NCBI GenBank assembly: GCA_009694375.1
Contig: SHVB01000001.1
Span: 1 to 64,000 of the forward strand
Length of the DNA stretch: 64,000 nt
Direction: 5' to 3'
DNA from: Acidimicrobiia bacterium
Lineage (GTDB): Bacteria > Actinomycetota > Acidimicrobiia > Acidimicrobiales > VFJN01
The translations under genes and the position numbers were made by a program. Positions 42,415 to 51,129 of this stretch are shown here, one piece after another. The notes beneath the pieces are model-generated. The model saw only the letters and a list, made by a program, of their open reading frames with translations, was not told the origin of the DNA and made no database searches. The number at the start of each line of letters is the position of its first letter. Position 1 is the first letter of the stretch.

Positions 42415-43716
42415 TCAGGTGTCCAAGACCAACCCGTGCACCCGGGCGGCCCGGCGGGCCGCGCCCACCGTGTAGAGCGACCCGGTGATGAGGACCACAT
42501 CGGATACCGCCGCCGTCGCCAGAGCCAACGCGACGGCTTCCCCCACATCGGGCACCACCCGCGCCCGCCCTCCGAGACGCCTCACGACCGCCGCTAGGTC
42601 CGCCGCCGGAAGGGCTCGGGGCGAATCCGGGGTGCAGCACACCACCTCAACCGCGTCCTCCGCCCCCAATATCTCGAGCAATTCGCGAGGGTCGCGCCCG
42701 TCGAGCACGCCCACCACGAGGTATCGATCACCGCGCACCGCGAACCCACTGGCCAGCGCCTCGGCTACCGCCTGCGCGCCGCCGGGATTGTGGGCACCGT
42801 CGAGGATCACCAGCGGGTCGCGCTGTAGCACCTCGAACCGGCCTGGGTTGCGAACCGATGCAAAGGCTTCGGCCACCAGATCCCCGTCGAGGGGTCGGCC
42901 GAAAAATGCCTCGGTGGCGGCCAGAGCAAGGGACGCATTGTCGCCTTGGTGGGCACCATGTAGGGCGAGGAACACCTCGTCGTACCGCCCCCCCGGCGTG
43001 CGCAGATCAAGCATGCGCCCGCCCACCGCCAACGCGTTCCCGGTACAGGCAAAGTCCACGTCGCGGTACCAGGTGGCCTCTGCGGGGGTAGCGGCAAACA
43101 CCGCCGCGAGAGCTGGATCGGTTTCGCCCACCACAAAAGTGGACCCCTCCTTCGCGATGCCCGCCTTCTCCTCGGCGAGCCGACCCCGCCAATCACCCCG
43201 ACCATCGGTGTGATCACGGCCGATGTTCGTAAGCACCGCAACAACTCCGTCCACCACGTTGGTGGCATCCCAGCGCCCGAGTAATCCCACCTCCACCACT
43301 GCCGCCCCTACCGCTTCATCGGAGAACCAGCGAAAAGCCGCCGCCGTGAGCAGTTCGAAGTAGGACGGGCGATGCTGCAAAAGCGGCTCGACACGGGACA
43401 GATCGGTCAGCACCTCCGCCAGAGCTCTATCGGAGATCGCCACGCCATTGCGAGAGATGCGTTCGTTGATCGTCTCGAGGTGTGGGCTCGTGTAGGTGCC
43501 CACGGTGAGATCGTGGGCGCCGAGCAGGGCGGTGACGAGTCGGGCCACCGAGCCTTTCCCATTGGTACCGGTGATGTGGATGGTGGACTGCTGGCGCTGG
43601 GGGTCGCCGAGGACAGCGCACAGCTCCCGCATCTGATCCAGCTTCAGACCCTCAACGCGACCGGCCACGGCCGGGCTTGTCTCGAGATTGATGTGCTGGC
43701 CCAACCAGGCCAACAC
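42415..43716 (-). CDS. folC: Dihydrofolate/folylpolyglutamate synthase FolC
   Basis: This 433-residue protein joins glutamate to folates. Mur-ligase-type features: ATP-binding P-loop ITGTNGKGSVARLV, GVAVLTNIGRDHTD, EKAGIAKEGS and ILDGAHNPGGAQAVAEAL. It lies 11 bases after clpX. In Streptomyces and Mycobacterium the valS gene normally sits between clpX and folC; it is absent here. Confidence 0.94.
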   Translation of the reverse strand: MLAWLGQHINLETSPAVAGRVEGLKLDQMRELCAVLGDPQRQQSTIHITGTNGKGSVARLVTALLGAHDLTVGTYTSPHLETINERISRNGVAISDRALAEVLTDLSRVEPLLQHRPSYFELLTAAAFRWFSDEAVGAAVVEVGLLGRWDATNVVDGVVAVLTNIGRDHTDGRGDWRGRLAEEKAGIAKEGSTFVVGETDPALAAVFAATPAEATWYRDVDFACTGNALAVGGRMLDLRTPGGRYDEVFLALHGAHQGDNASLALAATEAFFGRPLDGDLVAEAFASVRNPGRFEVLQRDPLVILDGAHNPGGAQAVAEALASGFAVRGDRYLVVGVLDGRDPRELLEILGAEDAVEVVCCTPDSPRALPAADLAAVVRRLGGRARVVPDVGEAVALALATAAVSDVVLITGSLYTVGAARRAARVHGLVLDT

Positions 43717-43727
43717 CTCGGGGAGGT

Positions 43728-45002
43728 TCAGGAGGCTGCTCGCCGCGGGCGCTGCTGGGTTGGCGCGTCCTTGCGCTTCACCAGAGTGGGGTTGACCTTA
43801 TCCAGCACGACATCGCGGTCGATGACGCACTTCTGCACGTCGGTGCGGGAGGGGAGGTCGTACATCACATTGAGGAGCACCTCTTCGAGGATGGCCCGAA
43901 GGCCACGAGCACCCGTGCCGCGCAGCAGGGCCTGATCGGCCACCGCGTCGAGGGCATCGTCGGAGAACTCCAATTCGACGTCTTCCAACTCGAAGAACTT
44001 CTGGTACTGCCTCACCAGGGCGTTCTTGGGCTCCACCAGGATCCGGACCAAGGCCTCCCGGTCGAGTGGCGCCACCGCGCTGAGTACCGGCAGGCGGCCG
44101 ATGAACTCGGGGATGAGACCGAACTTGATGAGGTCCTCGGGAAGCACACTGGCCAGCGCCGCCCCCGGGTGCTTTTCCTCATGCTTGCGGATGTCGGAGG
44201 TGAAGCCGATGCCATTGGAACCAAGACGACCCTCAATGATCTTTTCGATCCCAGCAAACGCTCCGCCGCAGATAAAGAGCACGTTGGTGGTGTCGATCTG
44301 GATGAACTCTTGGTGGGGGTGCTTGCGGCCCCCTTGCGGCGGAACCGACGCGGTGGTCCCCTCCAAGATCTTGAGGAGAGCCTGCTGCACACCTTCGCCC
44401 GACACATCGCGGGTGATCGACGGGTTCTCGCTCTTGCGGGCGACCTTGTCGATTTCGTCGATGTAGATAATCCCTGTCTCGGCCTTCTTCACGTCGTAGT
44501 CGGCGGCTTGAATGAGCTTGAGGAGGATGTTCTCCACGTCTTCTCCGACGTACCCCGCCTCGGTCAGAGCGGTGGCATCGGCGATGGCGAAGGGCACGTT
44601 CAGCATGCGAGCGAGCGTCTGGGCCAGGAGGGTCTTTCCGCAACCGGTGGGACCGAGCAAGAGAATGTTCGACTTCGCCAGTTCCACCTCTTCGTGGTGG
44701 CTGGCACCGAACTGAACTCGCTTGTAGTGGTTGTAGACCGCCACCGCGAGGATCTTCTTGGCGTGGTCCTGACCGATGATGTAGTCGTTCAGGAACTCGT
44801 AGATCTCCTGGGGCTTGGGGAGTTCATCGAAGCGCATCTCCGATGTCTCGGAAAGCTCCTCCTCGATGATTTCGTTGCACAGATCGATGCACTCATCGCA
44901 GATGTAGACCCCCGGGCCGGCGATCAACTTCTTCACCTGCTTCTGAGACTTACCGCAGAACGAGCACTTGAGAAGCTCGCCCCCATCCCCGAATTTGGCC
45001 AC
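43728..45002 (-). CDS. clpX: ClpX ATPase subunit of the Clp protease
   Basis: This 424-residue unfoldase has the N-terminal zinc domain (CSFCGKSQ and CDECIDLC), Walker [13 protein letters not shown], Walker [10 protein letters not shown], sensor 1 and arginine-finger segments and the IGF loop (FIGRLPVL). It recognises tagged proteins and feeds them to ClpP, encoded 35 bases upstream on the same strand. This is the standard tig-clpP-clpX order. Confidence 0.97.
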   Translation of the reverse strand: MAKFGDGGELLKCSFCGKSQKQVKKLIAGPGVYICDECIDLCNEIIEEELSETSEMRFDELPKPQEIYEFLNDYIIGQDHAKKILAVAVYNHYKRVQFGASHHEEVELAKSNILLLGPTGCGKTLLAQTLARMLNVPFAIADATALTEAGYVGEDVENILLKLIQAADYDVKKAETGIIYIDEIDKVARKSENPSITRDVSGEGVQQALLKILEGTTASVPPQGGRKHPHQEFIQIDTTNVLFICGGAFAGIEKIIEGRLGSNGIGFTSDIRKHEEKHPGAALASVLPEDLIKFGLIPEFIGRLPVLSAVAPLDREALVRILVEPKNALVRQYQKFFELEDVELEFSDDALDAVADQALLRGTGARGLRAILEEVLLNVMYDLPSRTDVQKCVIDRDVVLDKVNPTLVKRKDAPTQQRPRRAAS

Positions 45003-45037
45003 GTTGCTGACCCCCGTTTGCCTCTCGTACCTGCTGG

Positions 45038-45694
45038 TTAGCTAGCCCGAGTGATCGGGCCAGCATTGTCGGCCAAGGTTCGGGCCGTGATGACTTCGTC
45101 GATGATGCCGTACGCGAGCGCCTCATCGGCGGACATCACGAAATCTCGCTCCGTATCCTGGTGGATCTTCTCGGAGTCTTGGCCGGTATGGTCGGCCAGT
45201 AACTCGTCGAGTTGGATGCGCATCCGGAGAATCTCACGGGCCGCCAGCTCCACATCAGTGGCCTGCCCGCCGGCTTGGCCCCACGGTTGGTGGAGTAGCA
45301 CCCGGGAATGGGGAAGGGCCAGCCGCTTGCCCTTGGTGCCGGCGGCGAGGAGCACGGCGGCCGCACTAGCAGCCTGCCCGAAACAGATCGTGCTGATGTC
45401 GGGCTTCACGAAACTCATCGTGTCGTAGATGGCAAACAACGCTGTGATGTCGCCACCGGGGCTATTGATGTAGATGTTGATGTCGCGGTCGGGGTTCTCC
45501 GACTCGAGGTGAAGCAACTGAGCGCAGATCAAGTTGGCGATCGTGTCGTCGATGGGCGTGCCCAAAAAAATGATGCCGTCTTTGAGGAGTCGGCTGTAGA
45601 GGTCATAGGCCCGCTCGCCGCGGTTGGTCGACTCAACGACCGTGGGAACGAGGTAGTTCCGGATCACCGTTTCGTGCTGCCCGATGATGTCCAT
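45038..45694 (-). CDS. clpP: ATP-dependent Clp protease proteolytic subunit, first copy
   Basis: This 218-residue serine protease has the catalytic Ser in [16 protein letters not shown], His in [11 protein letters not shown], and Asp in the [11 protein letters not shown] region. The N-terminal part (about 1-15) is likely processed. It overlaps the tig stop by one base and is followed by clpX. A second clpP is at 57984-58559; in most Actinobacteria the two form one operon and one mixed protease. Confidence 0.96.
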   Translation of the reverse strand: MDIIGQHETVIRNYLVPTVVESTNRGERAYDLYSRLLKDGIIFLGTPIDDTIANLICAQLLHLESENPDRDINIYINSPGGDITALFAIYDTMSFVKPDISTICFGQAASAAAVLLAAGTKGKRLALPHSRVLLHQPWGQAGGQATDVELAAREILRMRIQLDELLADHTGQDSEKIHQDTERDFVMSADEALAYGIIDEVITARTLADNAGPITRAS

Positions 45695-47085
45695 CAGTCT
45701 TGGTCGTCCGTTTCGTCGGCGACCTCGTCGGTCGCGGTGAGGGGGATTTCGTTGGTATCGGCTTCTTCAGGTGGGATCTCAAGCTCACTACGCTCGATTT
45801 TGACACCCTCGGGGTCGAGAAGTTCGACCTTTTCGAGTAGCCACTCCAGCGCTTTGCGCTTCTTGATGTCTGAGCGTACCGCCGAGATCTGCCCCACGCT
45901 CTCGAAGCGCTCGCGCACCTCATCAACACTCTGGCCTACCCGCTCAGCCACCTCTTCGAGTTCGGTGAGGAGGTCCTCATCGGTGCAGTCGATTCCCTCG
46001 GCTACCGCTACCGCTCGCAGCGCCAGGTCCACTTTTACCCCGGAGGTGGCGGTGTCGCGAAGTTCCTGGCTGAACTGCTCCGGGTCGGTGCCGGTCATCT
46101 GCAAGTACTGGTCAAGTTGCATGCCCTGGGCTTGTAAGCGCATGGCGAGGTCTTGGAAACGCTCCTGCATCTCGTGGTTCACCATTGCTTCGGGCAGGTC
46201 GTCGGTGACCAGCGCCGCGAGGGCTTCGCCGGTCTTTTCGCGCAGAGCCATCTGGGCTTGGGCGGTCCGGACCCGCGTCATGCGGTCGATGAGGCTGGCC
46301 CGGAGTTCGTCGAGCGTTTCGAACTCGGATGCCATGGCAGCCCAGGCATCGTCGAGGTCGGGAAGAACCTTCTCCCGCACGTCCTTGAGAGCAAGTTCAA
46401 AGAGCAGTTCGCGCCCTTCGTCGGGATCGGGGTGGGTGGCCGCGAAGGCGAGCGCCGCACCGGCGGTGGCCCCGAGGAGGTTCTCGTCAACCTCCGGGCT
46501 GATCGCTCCCGAGCCCACCGTGTAGTTGTAATCGTCGGCGGTGAGCCCCGATTGAGCCTCGCCATCCAGGGTGCCGGCGATGTCGATGGTGACGGTGTCG
46601 CCGTCTTGCACCGGCCGATCAACCGACTCGAGGGTGCTGTTGCTCTCACGCATACGACCGAGTTGGGCGTTGATGGCGTCGTCGTCGGGGGCGGGACGTT
46701 CCAGCGTGACCGACAGCCCGCCATACCCGGGCACCTCGATGGAGGGCCGCACCTCCACGACGGCATCGAAGGCCACGTTGCCACCCTCGTGCCCGCCCGT
46801 CACATCAATCTCAGGAGGAGCGATGACATCGACGTCGTGTTCGATGACCGCGGCGCTGTAGTACTCCGGAAGGGAATCCTGCATCGCCTGCTCTCGGCCC
46901 ACCAGCGGGCCAAGACGGGCTTCGAGGACCTTACGGGGGGCTTTACCGGGCCGGAAACCCGGGAGGCGCACCTCCTTGGCGATCTTTCGGAAGGCGACGG
47001 TGATGGCCTCTTCGAACTCGGCCGCCTCCACCTCAACGGACAACTTGACCTTGTTCCCCTCGAGGGGTGCGACGGTGCTCTTCAT
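45694..47085 (-). CDS. tig: Trigger factor, ribosome-bound chaperone
   Basis: This 463-residue protein has the ribosome-binding motif [20 protein letters not shown], a PPIase domain ([15 protein letters not shown], about 155-235) and a helical C-terminal chaperone domain, ending in an acidic tail. It meets nascent chains at the exit tunnel. I chose the ATG at 47085 ([10 protein letters not shown]) because it is where the conserved N-terminal beta strand begins; the frame stays open upstream, across the tRNA-Pro gene region, without coding features. It leads the tig-clpP-clpX operon. Confidence 0.95.
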   Translation of the reverse strand: MKSTVAPLEGNKVKLSVEVEAAEFEEAITVAFRKIAKEVRLPGFRPGKAPRKVLEARLGPLVGREQAMQDSLPEYYSAAVIEHDVDVIAPPEIDVTGGHEGGNVAFDAVVEVRPSIEVPGYGGLSVTLERPAPDDDAINAQLGRMRESNSTLESVDRPVQDGDTVTIDIAGTLDGEAQSGLTADDYNYTVGSGAISPEVDENLLGATAGAALAFAATHPDPDEGRELLFELALKDVREKVLPDLDDAWAAMASEFETLDELRASLIDRMTRVRTAQAQMALREKTGEALAALVTDDLPEAMVNHEMQERFQDLAMRLQAQGMQLDQYLQMTGTDPEQFSQELRDTATSGVKVDLALRAVAVAEGIDCTDEDLLTELEEVAERVGQSVDEVRERFESVGQISAVRSDIKKRKALEWLLEKVELLDPEGVKIERSELEIPPEEADTNEIPLTATDEVADETDDQD

Positions 47086-47164
47086 GTGGACCCCTACTGT
47101 ATCGGCCGACGCGAGGGTCCCCGACATGCACCTGCCCTCCGAGGGCCTATCGTGCACCCCGTCA

Positions 47165-47239
47165 CGGGGAGTAGCGCAGTGGTAGCGCACCTGCTTTGGG
47201 AGCAGGAGGTCGGGGGTTCAAATCCCCCCTCCCCGACCA
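47165..47239 (+). tRNA. tRNA-Pro (anticodon TGG)
   Basis: The 7-bp acceptor stem CGGGGAG/CTCCCCG, D arm, anticodon stem CCTGC/GCAGG with loop TTTGGGA (anticodon TGG at 47197-47199), T arm with TTCAAAT, discriminator A and encoded CCA are all present. The 3' half is the integration site of the mobile element to the right. Confidence 0.97.
47192..47237 (+). repeat. attL: 46-bp att core in the 3' half of tRNA-Pro
   Basis: This 46-base stretch is repeated exactly at 52815-52860 and spans from the anticodon stem to the discriminator plus first C of CCA. The integrase gene starts 86 bases downstream and reads away from the tRNA, the usual layout for tRNA-targeting elements. Confidence 0.95.
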
Positions 47240-47284
47240 CTCTGACCAGGTGTTATACTGACTCAGCGAGCCGGCGATCATCGC

Positions 47285-47304
47285 ATGTATCAGCGATGTA
47301 TCAG
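47285..47304 (+). repeat. Tandem ATGTATCAG repeat near attL (possible integrase arm sites)
   Basis: ATGTATCAG occurs at 47285-47293 and 47296-47304, 11 bases apart (one helical turn), between attL and the integrase start. This is a usual place for arm-type binding sites. Confidence 0.45.
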
Positions 47305-47323
47305 AATCCGGCGGGAGGCAGCC

Positions 47324-48490
47324 ATGGGCTGGAAGGCCATCGGAGACCCCACCGTCCGCAGGCAGCGTGACAAGTGGGTGGTGCGCGTCGATGGAATCGA
47401 CACCGAGACGGGCCGGCACAAGTCGCGGCAGCTCGGCACGTTCCCGTCCAAGCGAGCGGCAATCAACGCCTCCCGGTCGACATCGTCGGAGGACCTCGTG
47501 TCGGAACGGGGCACCCTCGGCTGGCTCGTCAAGCGATACGTCGCGTCCCGCACCGACGTCTCGGTCAAGGCGCGCGAGCAGTACGGGTGGGCGGCGTCGC
47601 ACATCGAGACGGGGCTCGGTGCTATCCGCGTCGACCGGCTCGAGCGCGAGGACATCGCTCGGTGGCTGGACGAGATCGCCGCGGCCGGCAAGCTCTCGCG
47701 GCGCAGCGTCCAGATCTGCCGCAACGTCCTCCGAGCCGCTCTGGCCGACGCTGTCGATGAGGGCCTGCTACGTCGTAGCCCAGCCACGCGCGTGGCCATG
47801 CCGCGCCATGTGGCCAAGCCAGTGCGCGAACGAGAAGTCAAGGCGTGGAGCGCCCAGCAGGTCGACGGGTTTCTCGCCACCACGAACGAACATGCGTGGG
47901 CGGCGGGGTTCCGATTGGCGGTCCTTTACGGCCTCCGCCGCAGCGAGCTGCTCGCTCTGCGCTGGGACGACTTCGCCGCGAAGGAGGGAACCATCCGAAT
48001 CGACGAGGGCCTCGTGGCGACCGCAACCGGGGCTACGTGGACCGACGCCAAGAACACCCGATCGCGCCGGGTGATCCCGCTCGACCAGGAGACGGTCAAG
48101 GCCCTGGCCGCTCGCAAGCGGGCCCAGGCCGAGGAGCAGCTGCTCGCCGGGGCTGGCTGGAGCGACCAGAACCTCATCTTGACGACGCGCACCGGCAACG
48201 CGGTGATGCCCCGGAGCTTCGACCGAACGCTGGACGTGCTCGTGAAGCGGTCCGGCGTTCCCCGCCTCAGCTCCCATGGCCTCCGCCACACCGCCGCCAC
48301 CCACATGGTGAGCGGGGCGGCTGATCTCGGTGAGCTCCGGGCCGTCGCCGACATCCTGGGGCACAGCCCGGAGATCCTGTTGAGCGTCTACGCCCACGCG
48401 CTGCCCGCCAGCGTGCGCGCCGTCGCCGATCGGATCGGCCAACGCAGCGCCGTCCTGCGGACCGAGCCAAGCGGTCCGTCCCCGTCGTGA
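47324..48490 (+). CDS. int: Tyrosine-type site-specific integrase
   Basis: This 388-residue phage-type integrase has an N-terminal arm-binding domain (RRQRDKWVVRVDG, SRQLGTFPSKRAA), a core-binding SAM-like domain (about 60-150) and a catalytic domain with Arg in VLYGLRRSELLALRW, HGLRH near the C-terminus, GHS and the nucleophile Tyr in ILLSVYAHA. GGAGG five bases before the ATG at 47324 decides the start over an ATG 39 bases upstream, which sits in a repeat. It integrates the element into tRNA-Pro. Directionality factor: none identified; the small HTH protein at 48906 is one candidate. Confidence 0.94.
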   Translation: MGWKAIGDPTVRRQRDKWVVRVDGIDTETGRHKSRQLGTFPSKRAAINASRSTSSEDLVSERGTLGWLVKRYVASRTDVSVKAREQYGWAASHIETGLGAIRVDRLEREDIARWLDEIAAAGKLSRRSVQICRNVLRAALADAVDEGLLRRSPATRVAMPRHVAKPVREREVKAWSAQQVDGFLATTNEHAWAAGFRLAVLYGLRRSELLALRWDDFAAKEGTIRIDEGLVATATGATWTDAKNTRSRRVIPLDQETVKALAARKRAQAEEQLLAGAGWSDQNLILTTRTGNAVMPRSFDRTLDVLVKRSGVPRLSSHGLRHTAATHMVSGAADLGELRAVADILGHSPEILLSVYAHALPASVRAVADRIGQRSAVLRTEPSGPSPS

Positions 48491-48577
48491 CACCTCATCC
48501 AGGTCCGGCACCTTGGTGGAGACTCGCCCTCGTAGGCGTAGCCAACCTTGCGCTCAACAATCAGCCATGATGAGGTG

Positions 48578-48895
48578 ATGGACACCCCACAGCGAAGCGC
48601 CGTTCGCCGGACGGTTGTGCCGGTTGCGCTGGGCGCACTAGCGATGCTGGCTGCCCTCGTCGGCCCCGGGTGGCTCTCGGGGGCGGTGGCGGTGGTTGGA
48701 GCGCTGGTTGCGGGTGCCTTGAACCCCAACGAACCTGTCCGGGCAGGGGTGCTCACTGTGGCCCTTCCCGTGATCGGTGGGCTTATCCGTGTCCGGACCT
48801 GCCCGGCCAACGACTGGGCGCCCCACGCCACGTTCCCGCCGGACTCCTGGTGGGACGCCCTCGACGCGGCCGACCTGAACCCCCCTCGACTCTGA
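48578..48895 (+). CDS. Small membrane protein of the element
   Basis: This 105-residue protein has two hydrophobic segments (about 12-30 and 32-48), plus a weaker one near 58-70, then a soluble tail with WDALDAADLNPPRL. No family recognised. The ATG at 48578 follows GAGGTG; a TTG 30 bases upstream is an alternative. It is followed 10 bases later by the HTH gene, so they may be co-transcribed. Confidence 0.55.
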   Translation: MDTPQRSAVRRTVVPVALGALAMLAALVGPGWLSGAVAVVGALVAGALNPNEPVRAGVLTVALPVIGGLIRVRTCPANDWAPHATFPPDSWWDALDAADLNPPRL

Positions 48896-48905
48896 AAGGC
48901 CCCGA

Positions 48906-49103
48906 ATGTCCACCAGTGTGAACGACTCCGCCATCGTCGCCGCCCTCGCCACCGGGCTCGGCGACCACGAGACCGCCCGCGTCGCCAACTGCTCCCCCAA
49001 GACTGTCCAACGGAGACGGGCCCTGCCAGACGCCACCCGCCGTGAACGTGGCCGCCTTGCGGGTGGTCGTCACCGCCTACGGAGACCTCACCGACCGCGG
49101 TGA
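48906..49103 (+). CDS. Small HTH (homeodomain-like) protein, possibly frameshifted
   Basis: This 65-residue protein has the segment SAIVAALATGLGDHETARVA then NCSPKTVQRRRALPD, a helix-turn-helix of the kind seen at the start of small DNA-binding proteins in actinobacterial elements. The last 20 residues are Arg-rich and look out of frame. An overlapping frame begins GTG at about 49042 and reads VNVAALRVVVTAYGDLTDRG and LLDRLDALEAALYR, ending at 49173. That would be the natural coiled-coil end of such a protein, so a frameshift or a second small gene is possible. Confidence 0.55.
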   Translation: MSTSVNDSAIVAALATGLGDHETARVANCSPKTVQRRRALPDATRRERGRLAGGRHRLRRPHRPR

Positions 49104-49169
49104 TCTCCTCGACCGCCTCGATGCTCTGGAAGCCGCCCTGTACCGGGACCAACCGCTCCGGGTCATCCG

Positions 49170-49433
49170 ATGAGCCAACGCCCGCCCGATCCGGCTACCC
49201 GCGTCGCCAGGATCGCGGCGACCATGGCCTGCACCCGGTGCGAAGGAACCGGGATCGAACCGGCCCACGTGCCGATGCCCCAGTCCCGGAAGGACGAACT
49301 CATCGCGGAGATCAGACGGATAGCGGCCCGGATGGAGGTCGACCGGGAGGCCGATGTCAGACGACTAGCGGCCCGGCTGGCCACCGACCGGGTTCCGCCC
49401 CCTCCGCAGAGCAGCCCCCGCGTCGGTACGTGA
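49170..49433 (+). CDS. Small zinc-ribbon-like protein with helical tail
   Basis: This 87-residue protein has MACTRCEGTGIEP (Cys21-x2-Cys24, followed by Gly, like half a DnaJ zinc ribbon), then a charged helix KDELIAEIRRIAARMEVDRE. Its ATG overlaps the stop of the preceding small frame (ATGA). A degenerate copy lies at 50860-51085. No function can be assigned. Confidence 0.55.
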   Translation: MSQRPPDPATRVARIAATMACTRCEGTGIEPAHVPMPQSRKDELIAEIRRIAARMEVDREADVRRLAARLATDRVPPPPQSSPRVGT

Positions 49434-49924
49434 GCCCAGCGGGTCAGCCGAGGGCGGCGAGGTACCTCAGTCCCCGGCGGGGTTCCGGCACCACGCCTGC
49501 TATCAGAGCAAGGGGCGACATCGGCGGCCGCTACGACATCGGCGCAGGCCAGGTCGTCGCCGGGGGTCCGCGCCGTCGCCATTTGGCATCAGGTTGGGCA
49601 TCACGGGCCTCCCAGGAGGAGCCGCCTAGCGTCCAGCATGATGACCCGAACCGAAGTCCTTGTAACCGTCGGTGTCGCGCTGGTCGGAGTAGTGCCGTCG
49701 ACGCCGGGAGCGCCTCCACCGGCCGCTGACCCGCGACGTTCGACTGTGCGACAAGGGAAGCGTCGACAGGCGCCTCGGGTCGTCGGCCTCCCCTCCTGTT
49801 CGCGGGCTCGGGAACAGGAGGGAGCGGCAGAGCAGAGTGGCCACGTGGGAGCCTCGGTGAGCACTGCGCGTGCGGAACCACCGCTCCGGACGACCGCGGC
49901 GAGAGGGTCTGTATTGTCGAGCCG
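49434..49924. other. 490 bases without a convincing gene, containing a perfect hairpin
   Basis: No frame shows conserved features. A frame beginning at 49638 reads MMTRTEVLVTVGVALVGVVP, signal-peptide-like, but quickly becomes Arg/Ala-rich with no domain. The stretch contains the perfect inverted repeat at 49791-49822 and leads into the methyltransferase gene, so it may hold that gene's promoter or be a remnant. Confidence 0.5.
49791..49822. repeat. Perfect 11-bp inverted repeat with 10-base loop
   Basis: CCCTCCTGTTC and GAACAGGAGGG flank GCGGGCTCGG. No T-run follows on either strand, so a simple intrinsic terminator is unlikely. It lies 103 bases upstream of the methyltransferase start. Confidence 0.8.
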
Positions 49925-50851
49925 ATGGTCGAGTGCTCGCTCTGCGGATCGAACGTCTGGCGACATCTCCACACCACGAAGGACGGCGTCGCAGCGTTCA
50001 CCAAGGCAGCGACCTTCAACATCTGTGGCACCTGCGGTCTAATTACGCGACACCCGGTCCCGGACTCGACCGAGGACTTCTACCAGCTTGAGTACTGGGG
50101 GGACCGGCCAACCCCCGATCTCCTGTTTCGCTCCGGGGAGAAACAACGGCAGCAGGCCGAGGCAGTACGCGAAATCACCGGGGACCTGTCCCGCACAATC
50201 GTTGATGTCGGATGCGGATTCGGCGCCCTAACCGGCGCCCTGGCTGACGTATTCACGGACGCAAGAGTCGTAGGCGTAGAACCCGACCTGAGGCTCAGTG
50301 AACTTCTTGCCGAGCACAATCAGCGACCGAACGTGAGGATCGCGGCCGCCCCCCTTGAACATCTCACCGAGATCGGAGCTGAGGTAGCGGACCTTGTGGT
50401 GCTGTCGACGGTGTTCGAGCACCTGATCGATCCGGTCGCTGCGCTCGCGACGCTCAGGGCGGTCACCTCCGAGAGGGGATGGCTTCTCATCGTCGTTCCC
50501 GACGTCGATCACCCTGGTCGGTTCGGTCTCGACTGGTTCTTGCGAGATTTCCATCTTCGGTACTACTCCGAACGTACGTTGACGGCGATGCTCGCCACAG
50601 GCGGATTTGAGGTGACGGCCCGTCTCGCCAACCCCGTATTCTCCGGCACGGGGGTTCCGTTCCTTGCGGTCCTGGCCCGCCCAGCCGATCGCCCGCCAAT
50701 GCCCGAGCTGGGAGGTGAGGCTGCCCGCATCGAGAAGCACGTAGATGCCTACAAGAGGCGGACGCGACTCGTGGGACCGGCGCGCTTCGTATGGAACTAC
50801 CGGCTCCGACGTCCAATCAGCAGGGCGGCCGTCCGCCTCTTGCGTCGCTGA
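49925..50851 (+). CDS. Class I SAM methyltransferase with N-terminal zinc ribbon
   Basis: This 308-residue protein has Cys4-x2-Cys7 and Cys34-x2-Cys37 (zinc ribbon), then a Rossmann methyltransferase domain: motif I IVDVGCGFGALTG, acidic strand-2 residue in VVGVEPD, motif IV DLVVLSTVFEHLIDP and PDVDHPGRFGLDWF. This layout resembles methyltransferases in cell-surface glycan and deoxysugar gene clusters. It is cargo of the element, lying between two copies of a small gene. Substrate unknown. Confidence 0.88.
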   Translation: MVECSLCGSNVWRHLHTTKDGVAAFTKAATFNICGTCGLITRHPVPDSTEDFYQLEYWGDRPTPDLLFRSGEKQRQQAEAVREITGDLSRTIVDVGCGFGALTGALADVFTDARVVGVEPDLRLSELLAEHNQRPNVRIAAAPLEHLTEIGAEVADLVVLSTVFEHLIDPVAALATLRAVTSERGWLLIVVPDVDHPGRFGLDWFLRDFHLRYYSERTLTAMLATGGFEVTARLANPVFSGTGVPFLAVLARPADRPPMPELGGEAARIEKHVDAYKRRTRLVGPARFVWNYRLRRPISRAAVRLLRR

Positions 50852-50859
50852 TCGCCTAC

Positions 50860-51085
50860 TCAGGCGGGCTCCGGGATCGAACCGGCTCACCTGCCCGTGA
50901 CCGAGGACCGCAAGGCCGAACTCATCGCGGAGATCCACGGGATATCGGCCCGGATGGAGGCCGAGCGGGAGGCCGAGATCGTGCGGCTAGCGACCCGGAT
51001 GGCCGCCGACCTGGCGAGCGGGCCTCCCCCGAATCCCGAACCGCTACCCAATGGGCGTCGATCGAAGGCGACCGGGGTGGAGTAG
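50860..51085 (+). pseudogene. Degenerate second copy of the small zinc-ribbon-like gene
   Basis: The frame reads GSGIEPAHLPV then DRKAELIAEIHGISARMEAE, clearly similar to GTGIEPAHVPM and RKDELIAEIRRIAARMEVDR of 49170-49433, with similarity also at the DNA level. The CxxC segment is lost through an indel upstream. A GTG at 50897 could still start a 62-residue protein. It reads away from the methyltransferase gene. Confidence 0.6.
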
Positions 51086-51129
51086 TTCCGCGTCCGTCTC
51101 GCCCGGCGGCGCGTGCGGCACTCCGGCAG

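Noticed and set aside
46153-47370. Open frame antisense to trigger factor that runs through tRNA-Pro into the integrase start
   Set aside because: No motif, crosses a tRNA gene, and the opposite strand encodes trigger factor.
49638-50042. Possible small exported protein starting MMTRTEVLVTVGVALVGVVP
   Set aside because: Only the first 25 residues look reasonable; the rest is low-complexity and runs into the methyltransferase gene in another frame.
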